A program made the translations under genes and the position numbers. Below are positions 55,975-64,000 of a DNA stretch of 64,000 bases, piece by piece. The notes beneath the pieces are model-generated. The model saw only the letters and a list, made by a program, of their open reading frames with translations, made no database searches and had not been told where the DNA came from. The DNA is from Knufia peltigerae (Eukaryota > Ascomycota > Eurotiomycetes > Chaetothyriales > Trichomeriaceae): positions 186,001-250,000 of the forward strand of contig JAPDRN010000028.1 of the NCBI GenBank assembly GCA_030247855.1, read 5' to 3'. Each line of letters opens with the position of its first letter. Positions within the stretch are counted from its first letter, which is position 1.

Positions 55975-56847
55975 GGTGGGCGAATTTTATGTACAAATAT
56001 GAAATAATTGACTTCTAGTGGGAGCTGTCTCTTTCGGATTTCAAAAGATAATTTCCTTCATCAATGACGACGAGCCATGAGCTCATTGTATGGAGTCTGG
56101 TACAGAAATGCCATCATGCAGTTAGTTGGATGCTGATGTCAGTGGTTTGCCTTTGACACTCAACAGCCGGGGAATTTCCGAGTTCTCAGAGAGTCACTAC
56201 CAAGTACGGAGTACTAGGACTGGATTTCTTTTCATTCCGACAAACCCTTTATCCTCAGAGACTTTGCTTGAACTTGTATTTCTACATCGACGACGATGAT
56301 ATGATGATGAGTTCGACAAACATAGATCTTGCCATGCTCTTTGATGTCAGGCTTGGTTCGAGCATGGCAGTCTTGGTAGATTTAGATTCGCCACTGGATA
56401 GTAGATATCCTTGGACTATGCAAACTACGATCATGCGGACGATTCGAATGTCCCCCGGACGGTCGTGGCCACTACATCTTGAAAACAAAGGCTTTATGCT
56501 GACATCGAGTTGTATCGACCAATCACTTCGGCATTCTGAGCATCCCTTGCATGTTGAGGCGATTCCACTCATGCCATAATTCTCTTGCATTCTTTGTACG
56601 TTGTCCGGGGAAAGGCCCAGACCCTCTACCGTTTGCATCATGTCACACACTTCAGTCGGACAAAGAGAGTCCATCCATGAATAAATGGCCCATTTCCAGT
56701 AGGTGGTGGTGGAGGTACCCAGTCATCCTCCTTTCTGAATACACACTTCAAGTCGGTCCCTTTCTGACGTCGACGAGGATGGTCGATCACGGCGAGGAAG
56801 ATACTCCCCGTACCATTTCCAGGTTCTCAACTTCGACATCGCTCAGG
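55975..56847. promoter_or_regulatory. Divergent promoter, reductase / four-helix membrane protein
   Basis: TACGGAGTA at 56205. A 130-codon minus-strand frame (56674-56282, ATG start) begins with a helix-like MDSLCPTEVCDMMQTVEG but becomes low quality, so it is not accepted as a gene. Confidence 0.4.
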
Positions 56848-57645
56848 ATGTCTCAGGCGGCGGCACACAACACGGACGTTGTTCCGATGCCTCGGTGGTC
56901 GAGCGCCATAGGGTGCGCTCGAGTCGCCCTGGCTGTGGTCGTGCTCGCCTTGACCGCGGCGGCCACTTCGATCTGGGGAAACTATGATGCATTCGGCTTC
57001 ACGCTGTTCACAGTAAGTTCTGCTACCGTTGTGGGTACTTTGGGCACGAGTTGACCATGAGCAAAAGGCATCGGCGAGTCTGATCATCTTCGTCTACTAC
57101 TTCATCGCCCTCTCATGTCAACCGAATCTGTACAATCGCTGGGCAGTCTTGGGCCTCGAGATGTTCGGGGTGATTTTCTGGCTGACGAGCTTCGCATTGA
57201 TGGCACAATGGACCAGTGTATACAACGGATGGTGGTACGGTAACGGCAACAGCCGGGGGTTTTGGAATGCCCCCTACCGCCCTGAAGACATCGGGTTTGC
57301 CAAGCGCACCGTCGTCAAGAGAAGTGTCAACAAGTACCATGCCGGAGTTGCCTTGGCTGGCACTGCTGCGGGTCTTGGAGCTGTGGAATTGTAAGTGACA
57401 AGGTTGAGTTCGTGAGTCTGGTGCTGATAGTTCTCCATCGTAGTGTTCTCTACACCCTCACCCTGGCAATTTTCGGAATGTCTCTGCGTCAACAGCGTAT
57501 TCGTGCTACACATGCAGATGCTCCTGTCGTGTCTGTAACGGACACGTCGACAGATGTTGAAGCTGGGACTACAGCAACAGAGGACAAGACTCTGAACGAC
57601 GGGACTGATGAGGCCAAGACAGAGACTGAGCCTGTTACGGTTTAG
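56848..57645 (+). CDS. Four-helix (MARVEL-like) membrane protein
   Basis: Small integral membrane protein, model join(56848..57012,57068..57390,57444..57645), 229 aa. Four hydrophobic helices: ARVALAVVVLALTAAATSIW, SLIIFVYYFIAL, MFGVIFWLTSFALMA, and the stretch ending EFVLYTLTLAIFGM. The second intron separates parts of the last helix. The layout (short loops, soluble C-terminus, polar residues after helix 3: SVYNGWWYGNG) resembles fungal MARVEL-domain proteins. The acidic Thr/Glu-rich C-terminus is probably cytosolic. Function unknown, perhaps membrane-domain organisation. The start MSQAAAH follows upstream sequence without similarity. Confidence 0.75.
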
Positions 57646-58115
57646 ACTGGATCCATTGGGGAAGACGGAAATAGCTGGAGAAGGACGGAGGAAAAGATCG
57701 GATCGCCAAGGCTGCTGACTTTTAATTCGGTGACGGCTGCATCTCCTGCTTCTGCTTTAGCAAAATCAACCATTACTCCATCGTTTCTCAGCCGTGTGAA
57801 CATGATTTGCCGAATTCGTGCCTCTCGACGTCTCTCGGAAGAAGGCTTCGAAGTCTTGGAAGCTACTTTTAGGGAGTTTGCTTTCTCCGCAGATGTATTA
57901 ATTACATTGATCCAAAAATCCTTCTTCTCCGGGACATAATGTCCACTGTTGTTACATATTCATGATTCAGCGTATGACTCTATACGCCTGGCATCCATTC
58001 ATTTCAGGTTCGCTATATATTTCTTTTCTCTTCCAATATATCGAATCATGAATTTACGTCGTGCTATCATCATCTGTCCCTCCACTTGACCTTGATTTCA
58101 TCCTGATCGCCACTC
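57646..58115. other. Intergenic: membrane-protein 3' flank and MFS promoter
   Basis: TATATAT at 58014, about 100 bp before the MFS ATG, is a possible TATA box, followed by a CT-rich leader. Confidence 0.45.
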
Positions 58116-59759
58116 ATGGCGCTCCAACAACCGGACCCGAACCCGGACAAGCATGTTGTCGTCGCATCACCTCCGAACCCTACCTCAAACGAGAGCAGCA
58201 CCATGGAGTTGCCCGTAGTTGAAAAGGCCCCGACGGAACCAGACACCGAAGAGTCAATGGAGGCCCGTATCGAGCGTCTGGGCCGCGAACGACCCCCAGC
58301 CTTCAAAACCGTCTGGTCTGAACTGGGATTCGTCTTCTCGATTCTGATGTCTCAGATTTTGACCGAGTACTTTGTCTCGGGCTTCAACATCATCCTCCCC
58401 ACCCTCATCGAGGACCTTGGCATTCCTCAATCCTCCAGTGTCTGGCCGGCGACGGCATTCTCCCTCGTCATCGCGGCCACACTCCTGGTCTTTGGTAGAC
58501 TGGGCGACATGTACGGCGGATATCCGGTGTATCTGGCCGGTCTGGCCTGGCTCGTGGGCTGGAGTATCGTATGCGGATTCTCCACGAACCCACTGATGAT
58601 GGACCTGTGTAGGGCTCTGCAGGGCCTGGGCCCCGCCGCTTTCCTACCGACGGGTGTCATGTTGATGGGCACCGTCTACCGCCCAGGACCCCGGAAGAAC
58701 CTCGTCTTCGCCATGTACGGCACGTTCGCGGTCATCGGGTTCTACTTTGGCATCTTCTGCGGGGGCATCATCAGCCAATTCATCCGCTGGGGCTGGTACT
58801 TTTGGGTCGGCGCGTCACTGACCTTCCTGGTGCTCGTCACGTCGGCCATCTTCATACCCGACGACTCCAAGGAGCGACGCAAGAACGGGATCGTCATGGA
58901 CTGGCTCGGCTCCGTGGCCATTGTGTCTGGGATCGTCTTGGTCGTGTTCGCCATCACGGAATCGGCACATGCCACGCGAGGCTGGCGCACACCCTACATC
59001 CCCACGCTCCTCTGCGTCGGCTGCGTCGTGTTGTTCGTCGCGGCGTACATCGAGGGCCGGGTCGCCGAGATGCCCCTCTTGCCGGCCGACGTCTTCGCGA
59101 CCCCCTGCATGACGCAACTCACCGTCGCCCTGCTCCTGCTGTACGGCAATTGCGGCATCTACCTCCTCTACGGCACCCAGTACTTCCAGAACATCATGGG
59201 CGCCACACCCTTGCAGGTCGTGGCTTGGTTCACGCCCACGGCCATCGGCGGCATCGTCCTCAACGTCCTGGAAGGCTACTTCCTGCACTTGGTGCCCGGG
59301 AGGGCCTTGTTGGTCGTGTCCGGTGCGTCGGCCGTCGGCGCGCCCCTCCTCCTGGCCCTCGTCCCCGAGGGCGGGAGCTACTGGGCTTGGATATTCCCTT
59401 CGAACATCCTGACCACCATGAGCATCGACCTGTCGTACACGCTGATCTGCGTCTTCGTCACCACGCAGCTGCCGTCCTCCCGGCAGGGTCTCGCGGGCGG
59501 CCTGATCAACAGCGTCCTCCAGCTCGGCATGGCCGTCGTCCTCGGCTTCAGCGACATCGTCCAGTCCTACACCGTGGACGAGGCGGGCCTGAGGCGGAGC
59601 TACAAAAACACCTTTTGGCTCGCTGTGGCCACGGGCGCCGCCAGCCTGGTCATCATGACCATCTGGGGCAAGGTCGGCAAGGCCAAGAGCGACCTCACCG
59701 CCGACGAGAAGTTGGAGTTGCAAAGAGAGGCCACGAGATTGTCATCCGCGCCAGAGTGA
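58116..59759 (+). CDS. MFS transporter, DHA2-like (ATR1/drug efflux group)
   Basis: Predicted 14-helix drug:H+ antiporter-type transporter, 547 aa, single exon. A hydrophilic 70-residue N-terminus precedes TM1 (FVFSILMSQILTEYFVSG). FNIILPTLIEDLGIPQSSSVWPATAF and FGRLGDMYGG (loop 2-3 signature) match the aminotriazole-resistance-like group. ALQGLGPAAFLP is the motif-C-like helix region. The second half contains LPSSRQGLAGGLINS, characteristic of the same group. The coding region is very GC-rich in the third codon position. It is not part of an evident secondary-metabolite cluster. Substrate unknown. Confidence 0.9.
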   Translation: MALQQPDPNPDKHVVVASPPNPTSNESSTMELPVVEKAPTEPDTEESMEARIERLGRERPPAFKTVWSELGFVFSILMSQILTEYFVSGFNIILPTLIEDLGIPQSSSVWPATAFSLVIAATLLVFGRLGDMYGGYPVYLAGLAWLVGWSIVCGFSTNPLMMDLCRALQGLGPAAFLPTGVMLMGTVYRPGPRKNLVFAMYGTFAVIGFYFGIFCGGIISQFIRWGWYFWVGASLTFLVLVTSAIFIPDDSKERRKNGIVMDWLGSVAIVSGIVLVVFAITESAHATRGWRTPYIPTLLCVGCVVLFVAAYIEGRVAEMPLLPADVFATPCMTQLTVALLLLYGNCGIYLLYGTQYFQNIMGATPLQVVAWFTPTAIGGIVLNVLEGYFLHLVPGRALLVVSGASAVGAPLLLALVPEGGSYWAWIFPSNILTTMSIDLSYTLICVFVTTQLPSSRQGLAGGLINSVLQLGMAVVLGFSDIVQSYTVDEAGLRRSYKNTFWLAVATGAASLVIMTIWGKVGKAKSDLTADEKLELQREATRLSSAPE

Positions 59760-61159
59760 TTGAGACAGCCCCTCCACAGACCAACAAAAATCAAAAGAGT
59801 AAGAAGACAAGGCTGCAAATACACTCATGACTTGAATTTCCCCAACATGAATCTTTGATTTTGATCTTTTCTGTCATCATCAGCGACGGAGTTTCGATCT
59901 TACACATGTATCTGTTTGTTTGAAAGGCTGCATCAAGGGAAGATAGAATATAGCATGTTTTAGGCGTCATTTGAACAAAGATTCTACCTTGGGGATATTA
60001 TAGTACATTGGCGAACATTTCATGTACTCTGTACGTAGCTATACATACCGATCTGATCAGACATTTTTGCATCTTTACTTATTACCGATGTCTGCTGATG
60101 ATCGATATGGTATTAGATTAATACAGTTACAAACGTCGGATAAAGGTCGCCTAATTGTTTCTGCCCTCGTTGCTTATCTTATCAGTCCAACAATTGTACC
60201 TCGGCTCATGATATACAGAGTACAAAAATCTCTCCGGGCATCCTTGGTACCCTTTCCCGTATCTACCCGTTGACAGTTCCTGTACTGTATGTGCAGACTT
60301 CTCGGCCTTGATCTCCGATTCCGATATCCGGACATGGTTCATGACTGCATGATTTGTATGTTCGTCCTCGCACAGTACACAATAGTGTCATGACATATTT
60401 CAGCCTCGCCGCCTTGACGGGCCCATAAACTCTTGCAATTTTTGGTGGCTCCTTCCTTCTCCTTATCGGCCCTTCAGACCCTGCACATGTTTTCTTGTTT
60501 CACTCCTCTCCTTTGCAAAGGCCGAGAAAGGGAGAGACCCAGAAAAAATTGCCCCCAAACACCGCTGTCCTTACTCGTACAATTTCTTTTTTTTTTTAAA
60601 TCTCTCGACCCACATTCAGCATTGGAAAATCGGCCTTTGATGCGTATTTCGACTCTTATCTGAGAGTCCATCATTCGTTCGACTCAGAATCGAACAAGGG
60701 ACAGGACAACTTGCCGAGGTTTGTTTTCGTTCTTTGGCTTGTCTTGCGAGTAGTTTGGCCCTCGAGAGGCATGCTCACCCTCTCTATTGCGTGTCCCGTG
60801 TTATAGGTTTCTTTCTCCGATGACTGTTGCATTTCGTTTTTTCGTTCCTTCATGCTCATGCTCGTGCTTCGTTCTCACGTGTCTCCTTAAATATATCATA
60901 TCATCCGAGCTTGCCTCTCTTCTTGTTTCCTTTCTTCTCAGATCTCTCTTTATCTCATCTCCAGCGTTGCCCCCCAATCAAACAAAACTAGACTCACAGA
61001 TCTTTCACTCTCCAACATTCATTCAGTTCCCCTTCCGCCACTCTAGAGAGGTTCTGCTTCAATTGCCACCAGTGACGAACACGCACACTCTCCCCCAGCC
61101 TTCGCGACTGCACCTTTTTCTGACCGCGTCAACGTTAAATCCTCACACAGACCTCCAAA
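59760..61159. other. Intergenic 1.4 kb: MFS 3' flank and peroxidase promoter
   Basis: The last 350 bp before the peroxidase ATG are strongly C/T-rich, typical of an expressed fungal leader. No gene recognised. A T tract is near 60586. Confidence 0.5.
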
Positions 61160-62224
61160 ATGTCCACCTTTCCTGAATCTCAACCTTCATCATCAGAAAC
61201 CTTACCCACAAACTCACCTTCAGCGTCTCGACTCGCTCCCGTAAAAGAAGCCATAAAAGCTCTCCTCAATCAGCCCGACTATGACGATGGCAGCGCTGGG
61301 CCTGTCTTGGTCCGCTTGGCCTGGCATTCAGCGGGCACGTATGATGCCGAGACGAACACGGGAGGTAGCAATGGCGCCGGCATGCGCTATGAAGCCGAAG
61401 GCGGCGATCCAGCCAACGCAGGCCTCCAGTATGCCCGGGCTTTTCTCGAACCCATCAAGGCGTCTTTCCCTTGGATCACCTACGCCGATTTGTGGACACT
61501 CGCAGCAATCGTTGCGATACGTGAGATGGGCGGCCCCGAAATATCCTGGCAAGGTGGCCGGACCGATTTCACCGATGACTCTCGAGTGCCGCCACGCGGG
61601 CGCCTACCGGATGGGAGCAAAGGCGCTGACCACCTTCGTTGGATCTTCTACCGCATGGGCTTCGATGATCGAGAGATTGTGGCCCTCAGTGGAGCCCATA
61701 ACCTCGGAAGATGCCACAGCGGGCGCTCCGGTTTCGAGGGTAAATGGGTCAACAACCCAACTCGGTTTTCGAATACATATTTCAAGTTGTTGAAGACGCA
61801 TGAGTGGAAAAAGAAGAAGTTGGAGAATGGACTGGAGCAGTTCATTTACGTTGACGAGGATCTTGATCCAGAGGAACAGGAGGAGGAGACTCTGATGATG
61901 TTGCCTACCGATATGGCTCTGCTGGAAGATCCTAGCTTCAAAAAATGGGTGTATAAATATGCCGAGGACAAGGAGTTGTTCTTCCGAGACTTCGCAGGCG
62001 TGTTTGCCAAATTGATGGAGCTAGGAATTCAACGCGATGCCCAAGGAGACGTCATCAACCAAGAGAATGTGGAAGATGGGTATAGAAGTGCCCCCAAGAA
62101 GAGTGATTCGCCTGGCGTACCGGGGCGAGATCAGGGCGCCGGGCAGATTGCGCATGAGGCTGGCCGATTGAAGAAGGAAATGGAGAAAGCAAAAGGTTCG
62201 GTGGTGCTCAAGTCGAAGATGTAA
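61160..62224 (+). CDS. Class I heme peroxidase (cytochrome c peroxidase-like, no presequence)
   Basis: H2O2-reducing heme enzyme, 354 aa, single exon. Distal residues Arg52, Trp55 and His56 (VRLAWHSAGT), proximal His180 (SGAHNLGRCH), a Trp near the proximal side (Trp196 in GKWVNNPTRF) and Asp251 (MLPTDMAL) are all present, as in yeast Ccp1. The N-terminus is Ser/Pro-rich with acidic residues and no basic presequence, so this is the cytosolic peroxidase form. Compared with Ccp1 it has an acidic insertion (EDLDPEEQEEE) before MMLPTD and a C-terminal extension of about 60 residues rich in Lys/Glu. Physiological electron donor not known. Confidence 0.92.
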   Translation: MSTFPESQPSSSETLPTNSPSASRLAPVKEAIKALLNQPDYDDGSAGPVLVRLAWHSAGTYDAETNTGGSNGAGMRYEAEGGDPANAGLQYARAFLEPIKASFPWITYADLWTLAAIVAIREMGGPEISWQGGRTDFTDDSRVPPRGRLPDGSKGADHLRWIFYRMGFDDREIVALSGAHNLGRCHSGRSGFEGKWVNNPTRFSNTYFKLLKTHEWKKKKLENGLEQFIYVDEDLDPEEQEEETLMMLPTDMALLEDPSFKKWVYKYAEDKELFFRDFAGVFAKLMELGIQRDAQGDVINQENVEDGYRSAPKKSDSPGVPGRDQGAGQIAHEAGRLKKEMEKAKGSVVLKSKM

Positions 62225-62438
62225 TGTGGCGCTCCAGTATAGCATCATTGGGTTGATCACGGCGTTTCAATGGAGCTTTGGCTTTGTCATGTAGAGAAGG
62301 CGTTAAAGATATTGGGATGACTGCAACGAGACTTGTTCTCTGACAAATTGGTGATTCCCCCGATAGATTATGATGGTGCTTTTAGATTCCAGTTGAGTAC
62401 TCGTGATTCAGGTTCGTCAATTAGATGGCGTTGTCTCA

Positions 62439-63839
62439 TTAATTGCTGCTGTCAATGTCTGGTGCCATGTTGGCAACTTGGTCATTAGGTATCTCTTCCT
62501 GGTCCAATACATCAGGATCGTTTTTGAATGCGTCACTGTCCAGCACGGGGATTATTCTTCTCACATCCCTTTCGATGACTGTGACTTCTTTCGGCAGTTG
62601 GTCGAGGCTCGATTCATTCACTTTCTGGCACCGCGCAAGGTAGCGCAACATGGCGCTAATGACCCTGTTCTTTTCTTCTTTGGTCTCGTTCAAGGTGTGC
62701 CTGACAGCCTTTGTCAGCATCGCCGGAAGATAGGTCGTCTGCACGGCTGGCGATTGCACTGCACCATCCAGATTAAGACCTGAGATCAGCATCCGTCTCG
62801 ATTCTTCTGGTATACCAGAGGTAAACGCTTCGAAGTACATCTCGGCATCTTGCACGTTGGACGAGTTACTCAGACAAAAGAGTCGCATCAACGCACGATC
62901 CGCAGGGTTTTTGACGTCGAGGTTACGTCGGTACCCTAGTCGATGTAACAATTCTGCTCTCCGGACGAGAATGATATCGTACCCTTCTCGCAGGCTTCTG
63001 TGTCCGTTGATGATTGCATAAGCCACATCGTAAACATTACGATACGATTGGAACACCGGTTCGATCATCTTCTTCGCGCAGGTCCAGTCCTCGTGACCAG
63101 AAGCTCCAGCAAGATCAAGGACTTGTTCCATGAACCGTAGTTCAAATGCGCGATCGTGGCCACGCATCTCTACTAGTCCAGTGAGCGATGCTGGAACATT
63201 TTCTGCTTGAGCGAGTTGGCCGAAATTGAAATTTGATCCGAGTTTCATACCCAACAGAACATATTGCTTGTCACGCTCGCTGAGTCGATCCAGAGCTTGG
63301 ATCATCCCGGCCTCGACTGCTTGGTAGAGAATCATATCATGATTGACATTCGAGATGTCGACGCCATTTTTGTCTGCATGGTCGGTAGCAAGTTGTGGAT
63401 CTTTACCTAGATCGTTGATGATCATACAAGTGATCAAAGTATAAACGTCCTCTGCTGACTTTAGACCGGTGGTGTATATTTTCCTCAGCCAATCGAAGGA
63501 TTCGCGAGTCAGCCTCACTTGTGGAGATTGTGTGCCGACGAATACATCGTGCTCGTCATTCCACAGCCATCGCAAAGCGAGGATACCTAGTAGGGTCCGG
63601 TTCACTTCTGGGTAATCATGTCCGTAAAGGAACTCAGATATCGATGGACCAGCGGGGCCAGGGGCATCCGAATCTCGAACGAAGGTTGCACGGTGTAACC
63701 GCTGCAGCTCAGTCGGAAATTCCGACTTGATCAGAGAAAGAAGTTCCCAGTCAGGGATGCTCCAGAATGAGCCATCGGTAATGGTATTTTTGAGACCACG
63801 TTGTTGAGGGGGGTCTGACTCTGGTGTTTGCCCAGACAT
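62439..63839 (-). CDS. Unrecognised protein with degenerate HD-like motif
   Basis: 466 aa, single exon. The frame continues upstream from GTG 63872, but the first ATG is MSGQTPESD at 63839. I do not recognise the family. It is soluble and mostly helical, with an acidic C-terminus (NDPDVLDQEEIPNDQ). The segment CMIINDLGKDPQLATDH resembles the HDxGK core of HD phosphohydrolases with the His replaced by Asn, and NVNHDMILYQAV follows about 15 residues later. Other features are EMRGHDRAFELRFMEQVLDLAGASG and INGHRSLREGYDII. Whether it binds metal is an open question. Convergent with the peroxidase gene, 214 bp apart. Confidence 0.7.
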   Translation of the reverse strand: MSGQTPESDPPQQRGLKNTITDGSFWSIPDWELLSLIKSEFPTELQRLHRATFVRDSDAPGPAGPSISEFLYGHDYPEVNRTLLGILALRWLWNDEHDVFVGTQSPQVRLTRESFDWLRKIYTTGLKSAEDVYTLITCMIINDLGKDPQLATDHADKNGVDISNVNHDMILYQAVEAGMIQALDRLSERDKQYVLLGMKLGSNFNFGQLAQAENVPASLTGLVEMRGHDRAFELRFMEQVLDLAGASGHEDWTCAKKMIEPVFQSYRNVYDVAYAIINGHRSLREGYDIILVRRAELLHRLGYRRNLDVKNPADRALMRLFCLSNSSNVQDAEMYFEAFTSGIPEESRRMLISGLNLDGAVQSPAVQTTYLPAMLTKAVRHTLNETKEEKNRVISAMLRYLARCQKVNESSLDQLPKEVTVIERDVRRIIPVLDSDAFKNDPDVLDQEEIPNDQVANMAPDIDSSN

Positions 63840-64000
63840 TGGACAATGATTGCTCGATGCAAACGGACACACGAGTCTGTCAAACGTCTTCAGGCTTGGT
63901 GTTGTCTGGAGGCGCGATTATTGGACAGAGCTTTGGGTTGACCTGGCGCAGCGTAGGACGAAATGCTGTTAGAAAGCTTTTCATTGAATTATGATGTTGC

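Noticed and set aside
56282..56674. Minus-strand 130-codon frame in the divergent promoter
   Set aside because: Begins in a helix-like way but lacks similarity, splice signals and sustained protein character.
58802..59830. 342-codon plus frame and 302-codon minus frame over the DHA2 transporter
   Set aside because: Shadows of a very GC-rich gene; His/Arg/Gly-rich and motif-free.

Overview
This is a piece of a filamentous ascomycete nuclear genome (Pezizomycotina; gene content and very short introns suggest Eurotiomycetes, perhaps Chaetothyriales, but the species is not established). Supporting signs are 45-121 bp GT-AG introns, a HET-domain gene, a Zn2Cys6 transcription factor, COP9 signalosome subunit 2, DUF2293 and LYR/DUF1763 proteins, and moderate gene density on both strands. 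I support 23 protein-coding genes, most rebuilt from several exons. I see no tRNA or rRNA gene, no intact transposon and no CRISPR. The genes are mostly unrelated housekeeping and accessory functions and form no biosynthetic cluster.

Layout. 0.9-12 kb: casein kinase I (-), short NHA-type Na+/H+ antiporter (+), type-B carboxylesterase (+), HET-domain protein (-), copper chaperone ATX1 (+). 12-24 kb: DUF2293 protein (-), small LYR protein (+), MFS transporter (-), amidase (-), secreted, probably GPI-anchored alpha/beta hydrolase (+). 24-39 kb: gene-poor stretch with a phased repeat module, then CWC25 (-) and CSN2 (+) from a shared promoter, a 3.9 kb gene-free block, otubain-like deubiquitinase (+), a second 2.7 kb gene-free block, lipoyl(octanoyl) transferase (-). 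39-46.5 kb: multi-pass membrane protein of unknown function (-), COX19 (-), a non-coding snoRNA host gene (-), AT-hook protein (-). 48-64 kb: Zn2Cys6 regulator (+), PLC-like phosphodiesterase (+), PAP2 lipid phosphatase (-), aldo-keto reductase (-), four-helix membrane protein (+), DHA2-type MFS transporter (+), class I heme peroxidase (+), an unrecognised protein with a degenerate HD-like motif (-).

Main discovery. Positions 43.8-45.0 kb, minus strand, contain no protein gene but do contain at least four C/D box snoRNAs, each in its own GT-AG intron. Each has a C box, a D box and an 11-14 nt antisense element directly 5' of D that matches a universally conserved 18S or 25S rRNA segment. One predicts the 18S site guided by human U45 (A159). 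Another predicts the yeast snR41 site (G1126). The host exons look non-coding, so this is an intronic snoRNA operon.

A second theme is introns that are multiples of three and stop-free, and so hide inside open reading frames: the DUF2293 gene, the secreted hydrolase, the Zn2Cys6 factor, the aldo-keto reductase and possibly the AT-hook gene. Two short intergenic sequence motifs (TACTCCGTA and an ACCTAGGT palindrome) recur outside genes.
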